19,293 bases of DNA from an uncultured Eubacteriales bacterium. GTDB lineage: Bacteria > Bacillota > Clostridia > Christensenellales > Borkfalkiaceae. The DNA is taken from contig CAJLLH010000004.1 of NCBI GenBank assembly GCA_905207385.1, positions 1 to 19,293 on the forward strand, given 5' to 3'. Position numbers and translations under genes: made by a program. Below, piece after piece: positions 1 through 8,719 of the stretch (position 1 is the stretch's first letter; each line of letters begins with the position of its first letter). The notes beneath the pieces were generated by a model that saw only the letters and a program-made list of their open reading frames with translations, ran no database searches and was not told where the DNA came from.

Positions 1-2906
1 AAAGCGAATGCGAAAGCGTTGCTACCGATATCGTTGACGGCAGCGTAGAGATGCCTGAAAATCCTACAAAGCTGTATTATAATTTCAGCAACTGGTATTA
101 TACGCAGGACGGAACCGGCGATCCGTTTGAAAACAGCGGCATCACGGAGAGTGTTACCGTATATGCGCGCTTTGTTCCAATCGAAGTCGAAATCGTCATT
201 AACGGCACCAACGAAGGAACGCAGAACCTCGTCGACGTCGTAAACAATACATACGATCCCGGTGAAGGGCTGGAATTCAGCGGCTGGTACACCAACGCAA
301 ACTTTACGGAAAACACCAAATGGGACGGGGAGTCCGTCGTTACCACGCTGTATGCCCGCTCTGTAGCGCGTATCACGTTCAACAACGGGTATGAGGATGT
401 GTATACGACGACCGTAGCGCCCGGAACAGTGTTTACCGATCCCGCCTCGGCGGGCGGCATCGAGGCTACGGAGATCCGCAAAGATTATATGTCCAAACAC
501 GATATCGCCTATTGGGACGAGGACGGCAACGAGTTCGATTTCTCCGAGCCTATTACGCAGAATACAAACATCACGGTCACCTGGCGTTCGCCGTTTTTGG
601 CATACGAAGAAGTGAACAATGTAACAAGCGGCCTGAGACTGACGATGTACAAAAACAATATATATGACGATACGGAGACTGACGCCACGGCAAGCACCGT
701 GCCCGTCATCTCCATCCCCGGCGAGCTCACCTTCGATAAAGACGGCGACGGCGCTGCCGAAACATATAAAGTGGAGGAAGTGAACCTGAATGGCGCATTA
801 CTGAGCGGTTCCGTCATTCAAAAGCTCATCATCGGCGAGGGCGTCTCCATCGTGCAGAACATCAATTCGTCGACCGCCTGCACCGTAAAGGAAATTTCCC
901 TTCCCTCTACGCTGAAAGTGATCATCAACTGCTTCAATAACCTCAACGCGCTCGAAAGCGTCGAGCTTCCCGAGGGCGTGGAAGTCATCATCGGCAGTTT
1001 CTGGGCAAATTGCAACGCCGCATGGAACTACCTTGCCGGAACGGTAAACCTGGGAGAGGCGTATCCCTTTGAGATCGCAGTTCCTTCAAGCGTGAAGAAC
1101 CTTTCGATGGTTCCTTCCAACTTTACGTATTCCGCCACAAAATCGACGGCGCAGACGGGCGATTTTTACAAAGACGGAAACTATGTGTATAAAATAGACG
1201 ACGCCGAAGGGCATGAGGGAGACCTGCTCCTCGTTGCCGATTTCAGCGAAGAGGGCGGCTCGCTCTCCGTTCCGGAAGGCGTGGAAGGCATTCAGGTAGG
1301 CACATACTTCAACCGTACGTACGAATACTTTGTTTTGCCTTCATCGTTCAGCTATATCGGCTGCAATGCAGACGTATCCGATTATGATGCTTATACTTAC
1401 AATAGCAGCGACTATTTTTCCAACCACTTCTTATGGGATGACCAGTATGCTTCCACTCCCCGCGGAAATATTGCCGTCGCAGGGTATGCTGTGTTCAACA
1501 ATATGGATGACCTTACCAACCTCGTGTTTAACGGGGAAGCTCCCGAAGGCGGTGCTGCCGGATTTGCCTTTATGGGCGATCCTACCGGCTGGGGAAGCAT
1601 GGGGGAGGCGCTTCTCGAACCCTATACGGCTACGTCTTATGAGAGCGTCGTCGTGTACATCGGCGAAGTTGCGGCGCCGCAGGTAACCATCACGCTTGAA
1701 AACGAGCTGACGGGCAAGAGCTACACGGCAACGATCACAAAGAATAAGAACGATAGTCTTACCGCAGAAGAAATTCTTCGCGCTGTTGACGAGGCGAACG
1801 ATACGGCGTTTGTAAAGGCGTATTCCACCGACAAAGTGCTTACCGTTTCCGGCGTTACGGCGTTTGGTCAGCCGTACGATTTAAGCGAGGCGCTCACGAC
1901 CAACGTCTATCTCACCGTCGTGACCGATTACGAAGGGATCGATAGTGGCTATATTGCAGTAGATAACGGCGACGGTACCGCAACGATCACCGGGTATGAC
2001 GGCAAAGGATATTCGACGGAAGACGGCCTTGTCATAATCAGCATACCTAACAAGGTGACGGTCAACGGAAAGCAGCTTACGGTGACCGCGATCGCCGACG
2101 GCGCGTTCGATGCAACGAAGAATTCGGCTTGCATCAATATCGGATATGTCAGAATTCCTTCTTCCGTCAAAACTATTGGCAATAAAGCGTTCTATATGTG
2201 CGAAGGTCTGGTTTCCGTTGATATCGTTCCGGGCGGATTGGAGAAGATAGGGGAAAGCGCGTTCGAAGGAACTTCACTCGTTACTGTCGCTGTTCCGCTT
2301 GCTAACTTAAAGGAAGTGGGAGCATATGCTTTCAAGATTGAAACGCTCGAGCAGTTCCTGCCCGCCGAAGGCGAGGAGAACAGGGATATGTTTACAAAGA
2401 CGGACTTAAAAGAAGGGGATTTCTTTATTCGTCAGGATGTAATCGGTGCTGACGGATATACGCCTATCTATGGCGGATACGGATTATATCAGTATGTCGG
2501 TAAAACAACGACAGACGGCGTAACAACATGGAACGTAAAATTTGTTGCAAGTGCAGGAGCTGTCAATGCAAACGAAGATATTGTAATGATCAGCCTTGGG
2601 GATGTCACGGATAGCACCAATATAATAAGTTATGAAATAATGGAAGGCTGGTGCTATTATATCAATTCAGAGACATCGATGAGCAGCATTATAACTTTCT
2701 ATTCGGTATCCAAAATACATCAGAATGCCTTTACGGATAGCGCAATAGGCGGGATAACAATGCAGTATTCGAGCGATTACATGGGCGAATTTACCGGTAA
2801 TACGTTAGCTGAATTTATTGCGGCGAATCAGTCGGTATTTGAAGACGGCTGGTATGAGGGATATACCGAAGAAGGCATGGGCGCCGATCTTGTTCACGAA
2901 GCCTAA
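1..2906 (+). CDS. Surface protein with InlB-type and BspA-type leucine-rich repeats (5' end missing)
   Basis: The reading frame is open from base 3 to a TAA at 2904-2906, so the start codon and any signal peptide lie before the window; the internal ATG at 51 has no ribosome binding site. About 967 residues are visible. The first ~200 contain three divergent InlB/Listeria-Bacteroides repeats, with the typical 'sGWYt' and 'TLYAR' patterns. Two blocks follow of BspA-like LRR_5 repeats: one around codons at 770-1110 ('LPSTLKVI', 'VELPEGVEVI') and a clearer one around 2030-2340 ('VRIPSSVKTIGNKAF', 'LEKIGESAFEG'). Such proteins are usually secreted and act in adhesion or ligand binding; no ligand can be named. 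No LPXTG motif or membrane segment is seen at the C-terminus, so anchoring is unexplained. It is the first visible gene of the surface-protein cluster. Confidence 0.85.
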   Translation, partial: SECESVATDIVDGSVEMPENPTKLYYNFSNWYYTQDGTGDPFENSGITESVTVYARFVPIEVEIVINGTNEGTQNLVDVVNNTYDPGEGLEFSGWYTNANFTENTKWDGESVVTTLYARSVARITFNNGYEDVYTTTVAPGTVFTDPASAGGIEATEIRKDYMSKHDIAYWDEDGNEFDFSEPITQNTNITVTWRSPFLAYEEVNNVTSGLRLTMYKNNIYDDTETDATASTVPVISIPGELTFDKDGDGAAETYKVEEVNLNGALLSGSVIQKLIIGEGVSIVQNINSSTACTVKEISLPSTLKVIINCFNNLNALESVELPEGVEVIIGSFWANCNAAWNYLAGTVNLGEAYPFEIAVPSSVKNLSMVPSNFTYSATKSTAQTGDFYKDGNYVYKIDDAEGHEGDLLLVADFSEEGGSLSVPEGVEGIQVGTYFNRTYEYFVLPSSFSYIGCNADVSDYDAYTYNSSDYFSNHFLWDDQYASTPRGNIAVAGYAVFNNMDDLTNLVFNGEAPEGGAAGFAFMGDPTGWGSMGEALLEPYTATSYESVVVYIGEVAAPQVTITLENELTGKSYTATITKNKNDSLTAEEILRAVDEANDTAFVKAYSTDKVLTVSGVTAFGQPYDLSEALTTNVYLTVVTDYEGIDSGYIAVDNGDGTATITGYDGKGYSTEDGLVIISIPNKVTVNGKQLTVTAIADGAFDATKNSACINIGYVRIPSSVKTIGNKAFYMCEGLVSVDIVPGGLEKIGESAFEGTSLVTVAVPLANLKEVGAYAFKIETLEQFLPAEGEENRDMFTKTDLKEGDFFIRQDVIGADGYTPIYGGYGLYQYVGKTTTDGVTTWNVKFVASAGAVNANEDIVMISLGDVTDSTNIISYEIMEGWCYYINSETSMSSIITFYSVSKIHQNAFTDSAIGGITMQYSSDYMGEFTGNTLAEFIAANQSVFEDGWYEGYTEEGMGADLVHEA

Positions 2907-2934
2907 AATTAAAATTTGCAACTCATTATAAGCC

Positions 2935-2970
2935 GGAGCTGCCGTCCGCCCTCCGGCGGGCGGCGGCTTC
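2935..2970 (+). other. Strong intercistronic hairpin
   Basis: Arms 2935-2950 and 2955-2970 pair over 16 bp including three G-U pairs, around a CTCC loop. The stem lies between the stop of the InlB/LRR gene (2906) and the ribosome binding site of the lipoprotein gene (2988). No T-tract follows on either strand, so it is not a standard intrinsic terminator. It may protect or process the mRNA, or attenuate expression of the downstream genes. Confidence 0.7.
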
Positions 2971-2987
2971 TGCGCATATCCGGGCAA

Positions 2988-2994
2988 GAGGAGG
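2988..2994 (+). promoter_or_regulatory. Ribosome binding site that sets a TTG start
   Basis: GAGGAGG at 2988-2994 lies 8 nt before the TTG at 3003-3005. The open frame extends back to 2916, but only the TTG start has a proper Shine-Dalgarno sequence, and it places the lysine-rich N-region and lipobox correctly. Confidence 0.8.
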
Positions 2995-3002
2995 AACTAG
3001 TT

Positions 3003-6000
3003 TTGAAGAAAAAGATAAAGGGCATTGCAGTATTGTTATGCTGTGCGGTTCTCGCATTTGGGCTTTCCGCGTGCGCCGCTGGCACGGGAGCAAATTCCCC
3101 GCAGGATGCCATAAAAGATGCCTACGGCGATACGCAGTATAAAATTTCATTCTATGCGGGCAATCTGGAAGAGCCGCTCTCCGATATATATTATTCTGCC
3201 AACGATATGCCCTCGCTTCCCTCGCCCGAAAGGGTCGGCTATGTGTTCGCGGGGTGGTTTTTCGATTCCGCGCTGACCGACCCGTGCGACGTATCGGACG
3301 GCGATCTGTATTGGAAAATGTGCGATGTAACCCTCTATGCTAAGTGGGAAAAGGAGGCGATCGTCAACAACGGCACATACGATATCGAGTTTGAAGCCAA
3401 TATCGTGGAGAGCAGCGTGGCTAAGGGCATCCTTGCGGATAAGTACGGCTGGCGCGATTTTTCCGAAGATATCATCGCAAACGAAACGTATATCGAAAAG
3501 AACGATTCAGGCACATGGCTGCGCGTTCAGTACGACGCGCACGAGCGCGGCCCTATTTTCGGAGAGGGAACTGGTACTTTTGAACGGCAGGCGTATACGG
3601 TTACGGACGGCGGAACGGGAAGACTTTCGGAAGAGCTCAGCGTACTCGACAGGACGAGTACGGTGCAGACGGTTTATTACGATATCTCTGACATCGATAT
3701 AACTGAGCCCATCATGTTGTATGTGGAGTATTATAACTGGGCAGCCGACCTATCTTCAGGCGAAAACCGCGATAATTGTTCGGTTTCATACGCCGTGCAG
3801 TTCGAAATCACGCGATTTTTGGGTTTTTCGCAGTCGTTTGTCAATCCCGAAGGCGTTCTGGAAGACGGCATATATCTCGTGCCCACACACTATACGGAAC
3901 TGAACAAAGGGGTTGCCATGCTTGATTTCTTCAACCCCGTATATTCGTATATCGTGGCGGAGGACGGGCATTATACGCTTGTAAAACAACTTACGGCATA
4001 TAATTCCGACCTTATGAATCTGGAAGGCGACGACTATTTCAACCGCAGCACGGGTTACGCGCGCGACTTTACCTATTTTCTGACGGACGCAGAGAATGTG
4101 GTGACCGAAGAACAGATGAACGCCGAAGACGTGTATATCCCGGAGTTGCTGGATGCGGGCACGTTCGGTACTCTTACCTATGAGTTCCATGCCGATACGG
4201 GCAGGTATTACTATACGTTCGACCTCGGCACCGAACTGGATAAGGACATCATCCTGTACGGCGGCAGCACGGGCGCGATGGAGCAGATGTTCAATTTTCC
4301 GTTCAGCTATCGCAGGCTCTGTATCGGGTATAACAGCATGGTGCGCATCACCGACTGGGATTATACGCCTGTAGAGGGAGACGCCTACACATATTCGGAC
4401 AGCGTTCCCTTCTATTCCGGGTATGCCGATGTGGATTTTGCCGACGACAACACGGTGTACAACACTTTGCAGAATTACGCTTACGCCGTAAGAATGGTCA
4501 ATATGTTCTATTCTTCGTTCGACGGCGGCAATACGGGCAGCGCAAATTATGACAGCAAAATGGTCATCTCGCCTTCGGCGCAGACAGCAGCGGCGGGAAA
4601 CGTCTCCGGGATGCGTTACAGCCTTTCCTATTTCGATATCGTATACGAGGCGTACGGGTACGATCCGGTAACGGACGGCGCATTGTACTCCAATGCCATT
4701 TCGTATCTTTCGCTGATGCGCGCGGCGGCGACGAATACCGACCGCGCGCGTGTCGATATCGGTAAAACGCTTGCCGCGGGAACGGAAGTCGACCTTGTTT
4801 CGCTCTATCAGGAAAAGGTTTATCCTACGGTCACGGCGGCAAACCTGAGCTGGCAGGCGTATGGGTTGGATAAAATCGGCAATGCGGACTTTTCTTCTCC
4901 CGTTGCGCTTTCACGCAATTTCACGTTTGAAGAGGGCGTGGCGATCCTGTATACGGCAGACTATGAATACGGGGAACGCACATGCGTCGTAACGCTTCTT
5001 CCCAAAGAGGAACCGCAATATCGGGTGGAGGATGACAGCTGGTACTATGATGAGGATGAAGGCATATGGGTGACGGACGAACGTTTCCTTACGGGCAATT
5101 ACGTTCCCGTGCCGGAAATCACCTATACTTGGCTCGGAAGAGAATATACGACGTATTCGATGATAAAATACGAAGACGGAACGGATGAATATTGGACAAA
5201 TTTCCTCTATGTGGGCCTATGGGAATATTGGAACGGCGTATATCAGCGCGTGTTCAGCCAGTTTGCGGGCTCATACTGGGAAGGCGACAATCTTTTCACG
5301 ATGAGCGCCGAGCGGATGCGGCTTACGTTCCGCCTCACCAACCGCTTCGGCGAGTGGGAAACGGTCATCCTTGAATACCGCGGCAACAATGTCGGCAATT
5401 ATTACCTTACGGACGACGAAGGAAACAGAGTTCAGTCAAGCGACTTTACCTATACCGAAGGGGCGCGCGACGTCATTGAATACGAAGAGCCTGATGCATT
5501 TATTCTGGAAAGCGAAGCGGATATTTCGGCTTTGCCGCAGTCGTATACGATGCACATCACGGAATCGGGGCAGTCGTCCCGTTCCGAACTTGCGTTCTCT
5601 TACGCGACCGTTTATCTGCGCGGCAGCACACAGACGGTGCGGGATACTGGAGAGATATGGGCGCTGATCGAAAATGAACCGTATGCCGTCGTCATTCTGC
5701 ATTATTATAACGACTATGGCGACCATGCGTTTTGCAGCGCGATGTACAATTTTACAATAGACGCAAAGAGCGTTGCCGATTACCGTTTTATCGACGAAGG
5801 TTCCGCGTTGTTTACGGAGCAGGAGTTTGAGATGGAACGCCCGAAAATTTTCGGAGGCGGAGATATTTCCCTTTCGCGCGGCACGTTCTATGTGTACAGG
5901 CGCTCCGGCGACAACTATGAGCTTGCCGGAAGAGATATGTATACAAACAACAGCACGACTTTCGGCACGGCGATCACCTTTTTACAGGAAGGGGAGTATA

Positions 6001-7037
6001 TGGTGAAACTGAGTTTCGGGTTCCGCACGGATGAGAACGGAACGCCCGTCTTTTCCGTCTACGACCCGTCCGATTCGGATACGACTGTAAGCGTTTCACT
6101 TTGCCGCAAATTTACCGTATACGACGCGGGCTGCGATATTTCCGTGACATATGCGACCGATAAAGAACACCCGTTCGACACGGACCGCCTGAGCGCCGCA
6201 AATATCACGGAAGATGAAAATTATTATTACTACACCGTTACCGTCAGCATGGCGGAAAGCAATTTGTCGCTTTCCAATGTCTATTTTGAATCCACGCCCG
6301 ACAGATTGTACGGTTGGAGTTCGGTTCCGGAAATGTCAGGCCGTCTATTCTCCGCGGGAAGTTCGATAGGGCAACTCGGCGTGGAACTCGGAACGCTTAC
6401 ACCCACGATCTACGCTTTGTGGGATAAGGGTATCACGATAGACGCGTACTACGATATGGACGGCGAAACGACCGAATATATGGGTTCCGTCACATATTAC
6501 AGACCGAATAACGGAGGATATGCAAACTATTCCGTCAGCTTGTTTGATTTCAGGCAATTTTATTCTTTCCCCGACGGATATGAGCAGGTCGGCTGGCGGG
6601 CGGACAAACCGGTCTTCAGCGAAGGATACGGGTCGGACACTGTGTACAGCTATACCCTTGACGCGGGATTCGATGTGGGATTCAATGTGAGGGAAGAATT
6701 TGACCTTTGGGTAGTGGTAAAGAAAGTGATGAACGTGAGCTATCAGGCGGTCGACGAACAGGGCGGAAGCCTTATGTTCACAAGCACCGTCAGCGGTTCG
6801 CGCGACGTCCTGGAAGACAGCACGCTTGCCGAAAACATTTCCGAAACGAAGCTGAGTCAGCTCCAGTCGGTGACCTGTACCGATCCGACAAAAGAATTTA
6901 TGTATTGGGCGGTGCTCGTTGACGGCGAATATGTGCGGTTCGATATTGAAAACGATCCTCTCCTTGCCTCTTATATCACTTCGGGCAGCAGGATCATCCT
7001 TTACGCGGTATTCGGAGACAAGGAGGTTTCCGTATGA
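3003..7037 (+). CDS. Large tyrosine-rich surface lipoprotein with InlB repeat and NEAT-like regions
   Basis: 1344 residues starting at a TTG. The N-terminus is a lipoprotein signal: KKKIKG, a hydrophobic core, then lipobox L21-S22-A23-C24, so the mature protein should be lipid-anchored at C24. Residues ~45-116 form one clear InlB B-repeat ('YVFAGWFFDSALTDP', 'VTLYAKWEK'). Residues ~123-270 and ~287-435 each start with 'NGTYDIEF' or 'DGIYLVP' and run through alternating beta-strand patterns resembling NEAT domains, but this match is by eye and weak. The last ~100 residues look like another InlB-type repeat. The protein is acidic and unusually rich in Tyr and Asp. No catalytic motif was recognised. 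Its stop overlaps the next gene's start (ATGA at 7034-7037), indicating translational coupling. Likely role: surface ligand binding within the cluster. Confidence 0.85.
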   Translation: MKKKIKGIAVLLCCAVLAFGLSACAAGTGANSPQDAIKDAYGDTQYKISFYAGNLEEPLSDIYYSANDMPSLPSPERVGYVFAGWFFDSALTDPCDVSDGDLYWKMCDVTLYAKWEKEAIVNNGTYDIEFEANIVESSVAKGILADKYGWRDFSEDIIANETYIEKNDSGTWLRVQYDAHERGPIFGEGTGTFERQAYTVTDGGTGRLSEELSVLDRTSTVQTVYYDISDIDITEPIMLYVEYYNWAADLSSGENRDNCSVSYAVQFEITRFLGFSQSFVNPEGVLEDGIYLVPTHYTELNKGVAMLDFFNPVYSYIVAEDGHYTLVKQLTAYNSDLMNLEGDDYFNRSTGYARDFTYFLTDAENVVTEEQMNAEDVYIPELLDAGTFGTLTYEFHADTGRYYYTFDLGTELDKDIILYGGSTGAMEQMFNFPFSYRRLCIGYNSMVRITDWDYTPVEGDAYTYSDSVPFYSGYADVDFADDNTVYNTLQNYAYAVRMVNMFYSSFDGGNTGSANYDSKMVISPSAQTAAAGNVSGMRYSLSYFDIVYEAYGYDPVTDGALYSNAISYLSLMRAAATNTDRARVDIGKTLAAGTEVDLVSLYQEKVYPTVTAANLSWQAYGLDKIGNADFSSPVALSRNFTFEEGVAILYTADYEYGERTCVVTLLPKEEPQYRVEDDSWYYDEDEGIWVTDERFLTGNYVPVPEITYTWLGREYTTYSMIKYEDGTDEYWTNFLYVGLWEYWNGVYQRVFSQFAGSYWEGDNLFTMSAERMRLTFRLTNRFGEWETVILEYRGNNVGNYYLTDDEGNRVQSSDFTYTEGARDVIEYEEPDAFILESEADISALPQSYTMHITESGQSSRSELAFSYATVYLRGSTQTVRDTGEIWALIENEPYAVVILHYYNDYGDHAFCSAMYNFTIDAKSVADYRFIDEGSALFTEQEFEMERPKIFGGGDISLSRGTFYVYRRSGDNYELAGRDMYTNNSTTFGTAITFLQEGEYMVKLSFGFRTDENGTPVFSVYDPSDSDTTVSVSLCRKFTVYDAGCDISVTYATDKEHPFDTDRLSAANITEDENYYYYTVTVSMAESNLSLSNVYFESTPDRLYGWSSVPEMSGRLFSAGSSIGQLGVELGTLTPTIYALWDKGITIDAYYDMDGETTEYMGSVTYYRPNNGGYANYSVSLFDFRQFYSFPDGYEQVGWRADKPVFSEGYGSDTVYSYTLDAGFDVGFNVREEFDLWVVVKKVMNVSYQAVDEQGGSLMFTSTVSGSRDVLEDSTLAENISETKLSQLQSVTCTDPTKEFMYWAVLVDGEYVRFDIENDPLLASYITSGSRIILYAVFGDKEVSV

Positions 7038-8329
7038 GAGCAAAGAAAATCAGTTCAATGCTGCTTGTCGCAGTAATAGTATTTCTTGCCTGTATCGCCG
7101 CCCTGTTCGGCGGCGTACGGGTCGCCCGTGCGGAAAGCCCTGTAACGGGTACGGACGGCAGATATAACGTATCCTATACGATCGGCGGACAGACGGGGAT
7201 CGGCGCGGATATGATCGCGCGGTATATGGACGGCACCGTCGTGGTGGAAAAGATAGGGGACAATTATTACGCCTCCGTCACGCAGCTTTCCTCTTCTATG
7301 GAGGACTTGTCGCTCAACCTTGCGGAAGGCATGCAGGTCGGGTACCGCATCACGGAAGATAACGGCAGCAGAAAGACGTACAGTTATACTCTGTCGGCGG
7401 AAAATCTTGCCTCGGCGCTGCCGTTTTCGGTGTTTGTGGCTCCGCGCGGTGAAACGTTTACGTTCACCATTACGCTCGATCTTGCAAACGCGACGAGGGT
7501 GGGCGATGTGGAAGATACAACGACGGACAGACCGGGCGAGTTCGTCCCCGTGCTCTCCACAATCGCGGGCGACGAGTACGAAGCGGCGCAGGGTTCGGTG
7601 TTCACCGTTCCCGCGGCGACAGCCTCGCTCGGCGACGAGAATTGTGAAGTTGTCGTATCGGCATATTACGTTCGCGACGGCGAAAGGACGGAAGTAGAAG
7701 TGACGAACAATCAATTTACGCTCGCAAACGCGGGCGAGTATCACTTTGTTTATCGCGCGGAAAGCGTACAGTATAAATCTCTGCTCGGCAACAATACGTT
7801 TGTGGAAAAGGATGTGATGGTGACTTCCGTCGTGGGCGGAGGAACGCTTGCGAAATTCGAGGACGCGAACGGAGTATTGGGCGAAAACGTATCCATACAG
7901 GCGGGCAGAGTTACGGAAGGCAGCACGCTTTATGATACCGCCGCGGATAAAATGGCGGAGATAGCGGACAACTTCGAGGTGTTCGGTGTGAGCCTTATAA
8001 ATGCGGACGGGAGCGAAGCCGTTCCTTCGGACGACTACACGCTGTACCTGAAAGCGAAGTCCACGTTCAATCGCAACGAAATAGTCGTGTACCATATGGC
8101 GGATGACGGCACGCTCACGGAGCTAACGAGCGAGAACGGCGGAAGCTACGTTAAGATCACAACGGATAAGACGGGTACGTTCATCGTCTGTATCCCCGGC
8201 GTGGCGTTCATCATGCCTATCTGGGGATATGCGGTCATTCTTGTCGTCTGCGTCCTCGTAGTGGCTGCGGCGATCACCGTTACGGTCGTTCTCGTCCGCA
8301 AAAGGAAGAAAGCAAAGAAAACGCAATGA
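7034..8329 (+). CDS. Secreted, membrane-anchored protein with a NEAT-like first domain
   Basis: 431 residues. The ATG at 7034 overlaps the preceding stop and has the ribosome binding site AAGGAGG at 7020-7026. Residues 1-33 are a signal peptide ending in ARA before E34. Residues ~38-155 resemble a NEAT domain in pattern order: 'DGRYNVSYTI', 'ADMIARYMDGTVVVEK', 'YSYTLSAENLASALPFSVFV', 'ETFTFTITLDL'. The tyrosines that bind haem in classical NEAT domains are not present in the last strand, which has Phe and Glu there. Residues ~165-290 look like an immunoglobulin-like beta domain, and a third beta-rich region follows. One transmembrane helix (~397-421) precedes RKRKKAKKTQ, so the bulk is outside the cell. 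It could be the membrane partner of the upstream lipoprotein. Topology is firm; the NEAT assignment is tentative. Confidence 0.82.
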   Translation: MRAKKISSMLLVAVIVFLACIAALFGGVRVARAESPVTGTDGRYNVSYTIGGQTGIGADMIARYMDGTVVVEKIGDNYYASVTQLSSSMEDLSLNLAEGMQVGYRITEDNGSRKTYSYTLSAENLASALPFSVFVAPRGETFTFTITLDLANATRVGDVEDTTTDRPGEFVPVLSTIAGDEYEAAQGSVFTVPAATASLGDENCEVVVSAYYVRDGERTEVEVTNNQFTLANAGEYHFVYRAESVQYKSLLGNNTFVEKDVMVTSVVGGGTLAKFEDANGVLGENVSIQAGRVTEGSTLYDTAADKMAEIADNFEVFGVSLINADGSEAVPSDDYTLYLKAKSTFNRNEIVVYHMADDGTLTELTSENGGSYVKITTDKTGTFIVCIPGVAFIMPIWGYAVILVVCVLVVAAAITVTVVLVRKRKKAKKTQ

Positions 8330-8353
8330 CAAGGCAGAGAAAAGGGTGAAATC

Positions 8354-8719
8354 ATGCTGAAAAACGAATCAACGGAAATGTATCTGGAAACGATATTGCG
8401 GTTAAGCGAACGAAGCAAAACGATCCGTGAAGTCGATCTTGCTGACGCCATGAAAGTTTCCAAAGTGTCTGTCTGCAAAGCGGTCAAAAGATTGGTAGAA
8501 AAACAACTTGTGACCTACAAAGACCATCGCGTCGCTTTGACGAAAGAGGGCAGAACCGTGGCCGCGAATGTATATGAGCGCCACCTTGTGCTTACGAGGT
8601 TTTTGGTTGCGCTCGGCGTTTCATCCGCTGTCGCGGAGCAGGACGCCTGCCGAATGGAGCATTGCATTTCCGAAGAGACGTTTTCAGTCATTAAATCTAA
8701 ATACGGTGCCGAACGATGA
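8354..8719 (+). CDS. Short DtxR-family iron-dependent transcriptional repressor
   Basis: 121 residues. An N-terminal winged helix-turn-helix (recognition region ~27-48, 'LADAMKVSKVSVCKAVKRL') is followed by the DtxR dimerisation helices. The residues matching DtxR's primary metal site are present: M9 in 'TEMYL' and C99, E102, H103 in 'DACRMEH'. H77 matches an ancillary-site histidine. MntR has Asp and Glu where this protein has M9 and C99, so Fe(II) is a likelier co-repressor than Mn(II). It lacks the C-terminal SH3-like domain of full-length DtxR. The ATG lies 24 nt after the anchored protein, behind a modest AAAGGGTGA ribosome binding site. It probably controls this cluster or other iron genes; no DtxR-type operator was found here, and the cluster promoter is probably upstream of the window. 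Confidence 0.88.
   Translation: MLKNESTEMYLETILRLSERSKTIREVDLADAMKVSKVSVCKAVKRLVEKQLVTYKDHRVALTKEGRTVAANVYERHLVLTRFLVALGVSSAVAEQDACRMEHCISEETFSVIKSKYGAER

Noticed and set aside
6345..7043. Minus-strand open frame opposite the end of the lipoprotein gene
   Set aside because: No ribosome binding site or family features; the plus frame is continuous and coupled to the next gene.
7055..8095. Long minus-strand open frame opposite the anchored protein gene
   Set aside because: It has no ribosome binding site, its translation is rich in Arg and His without domains, and the plus-strand protein has a clear signal peptide and membrane anchor. It is a shadow.
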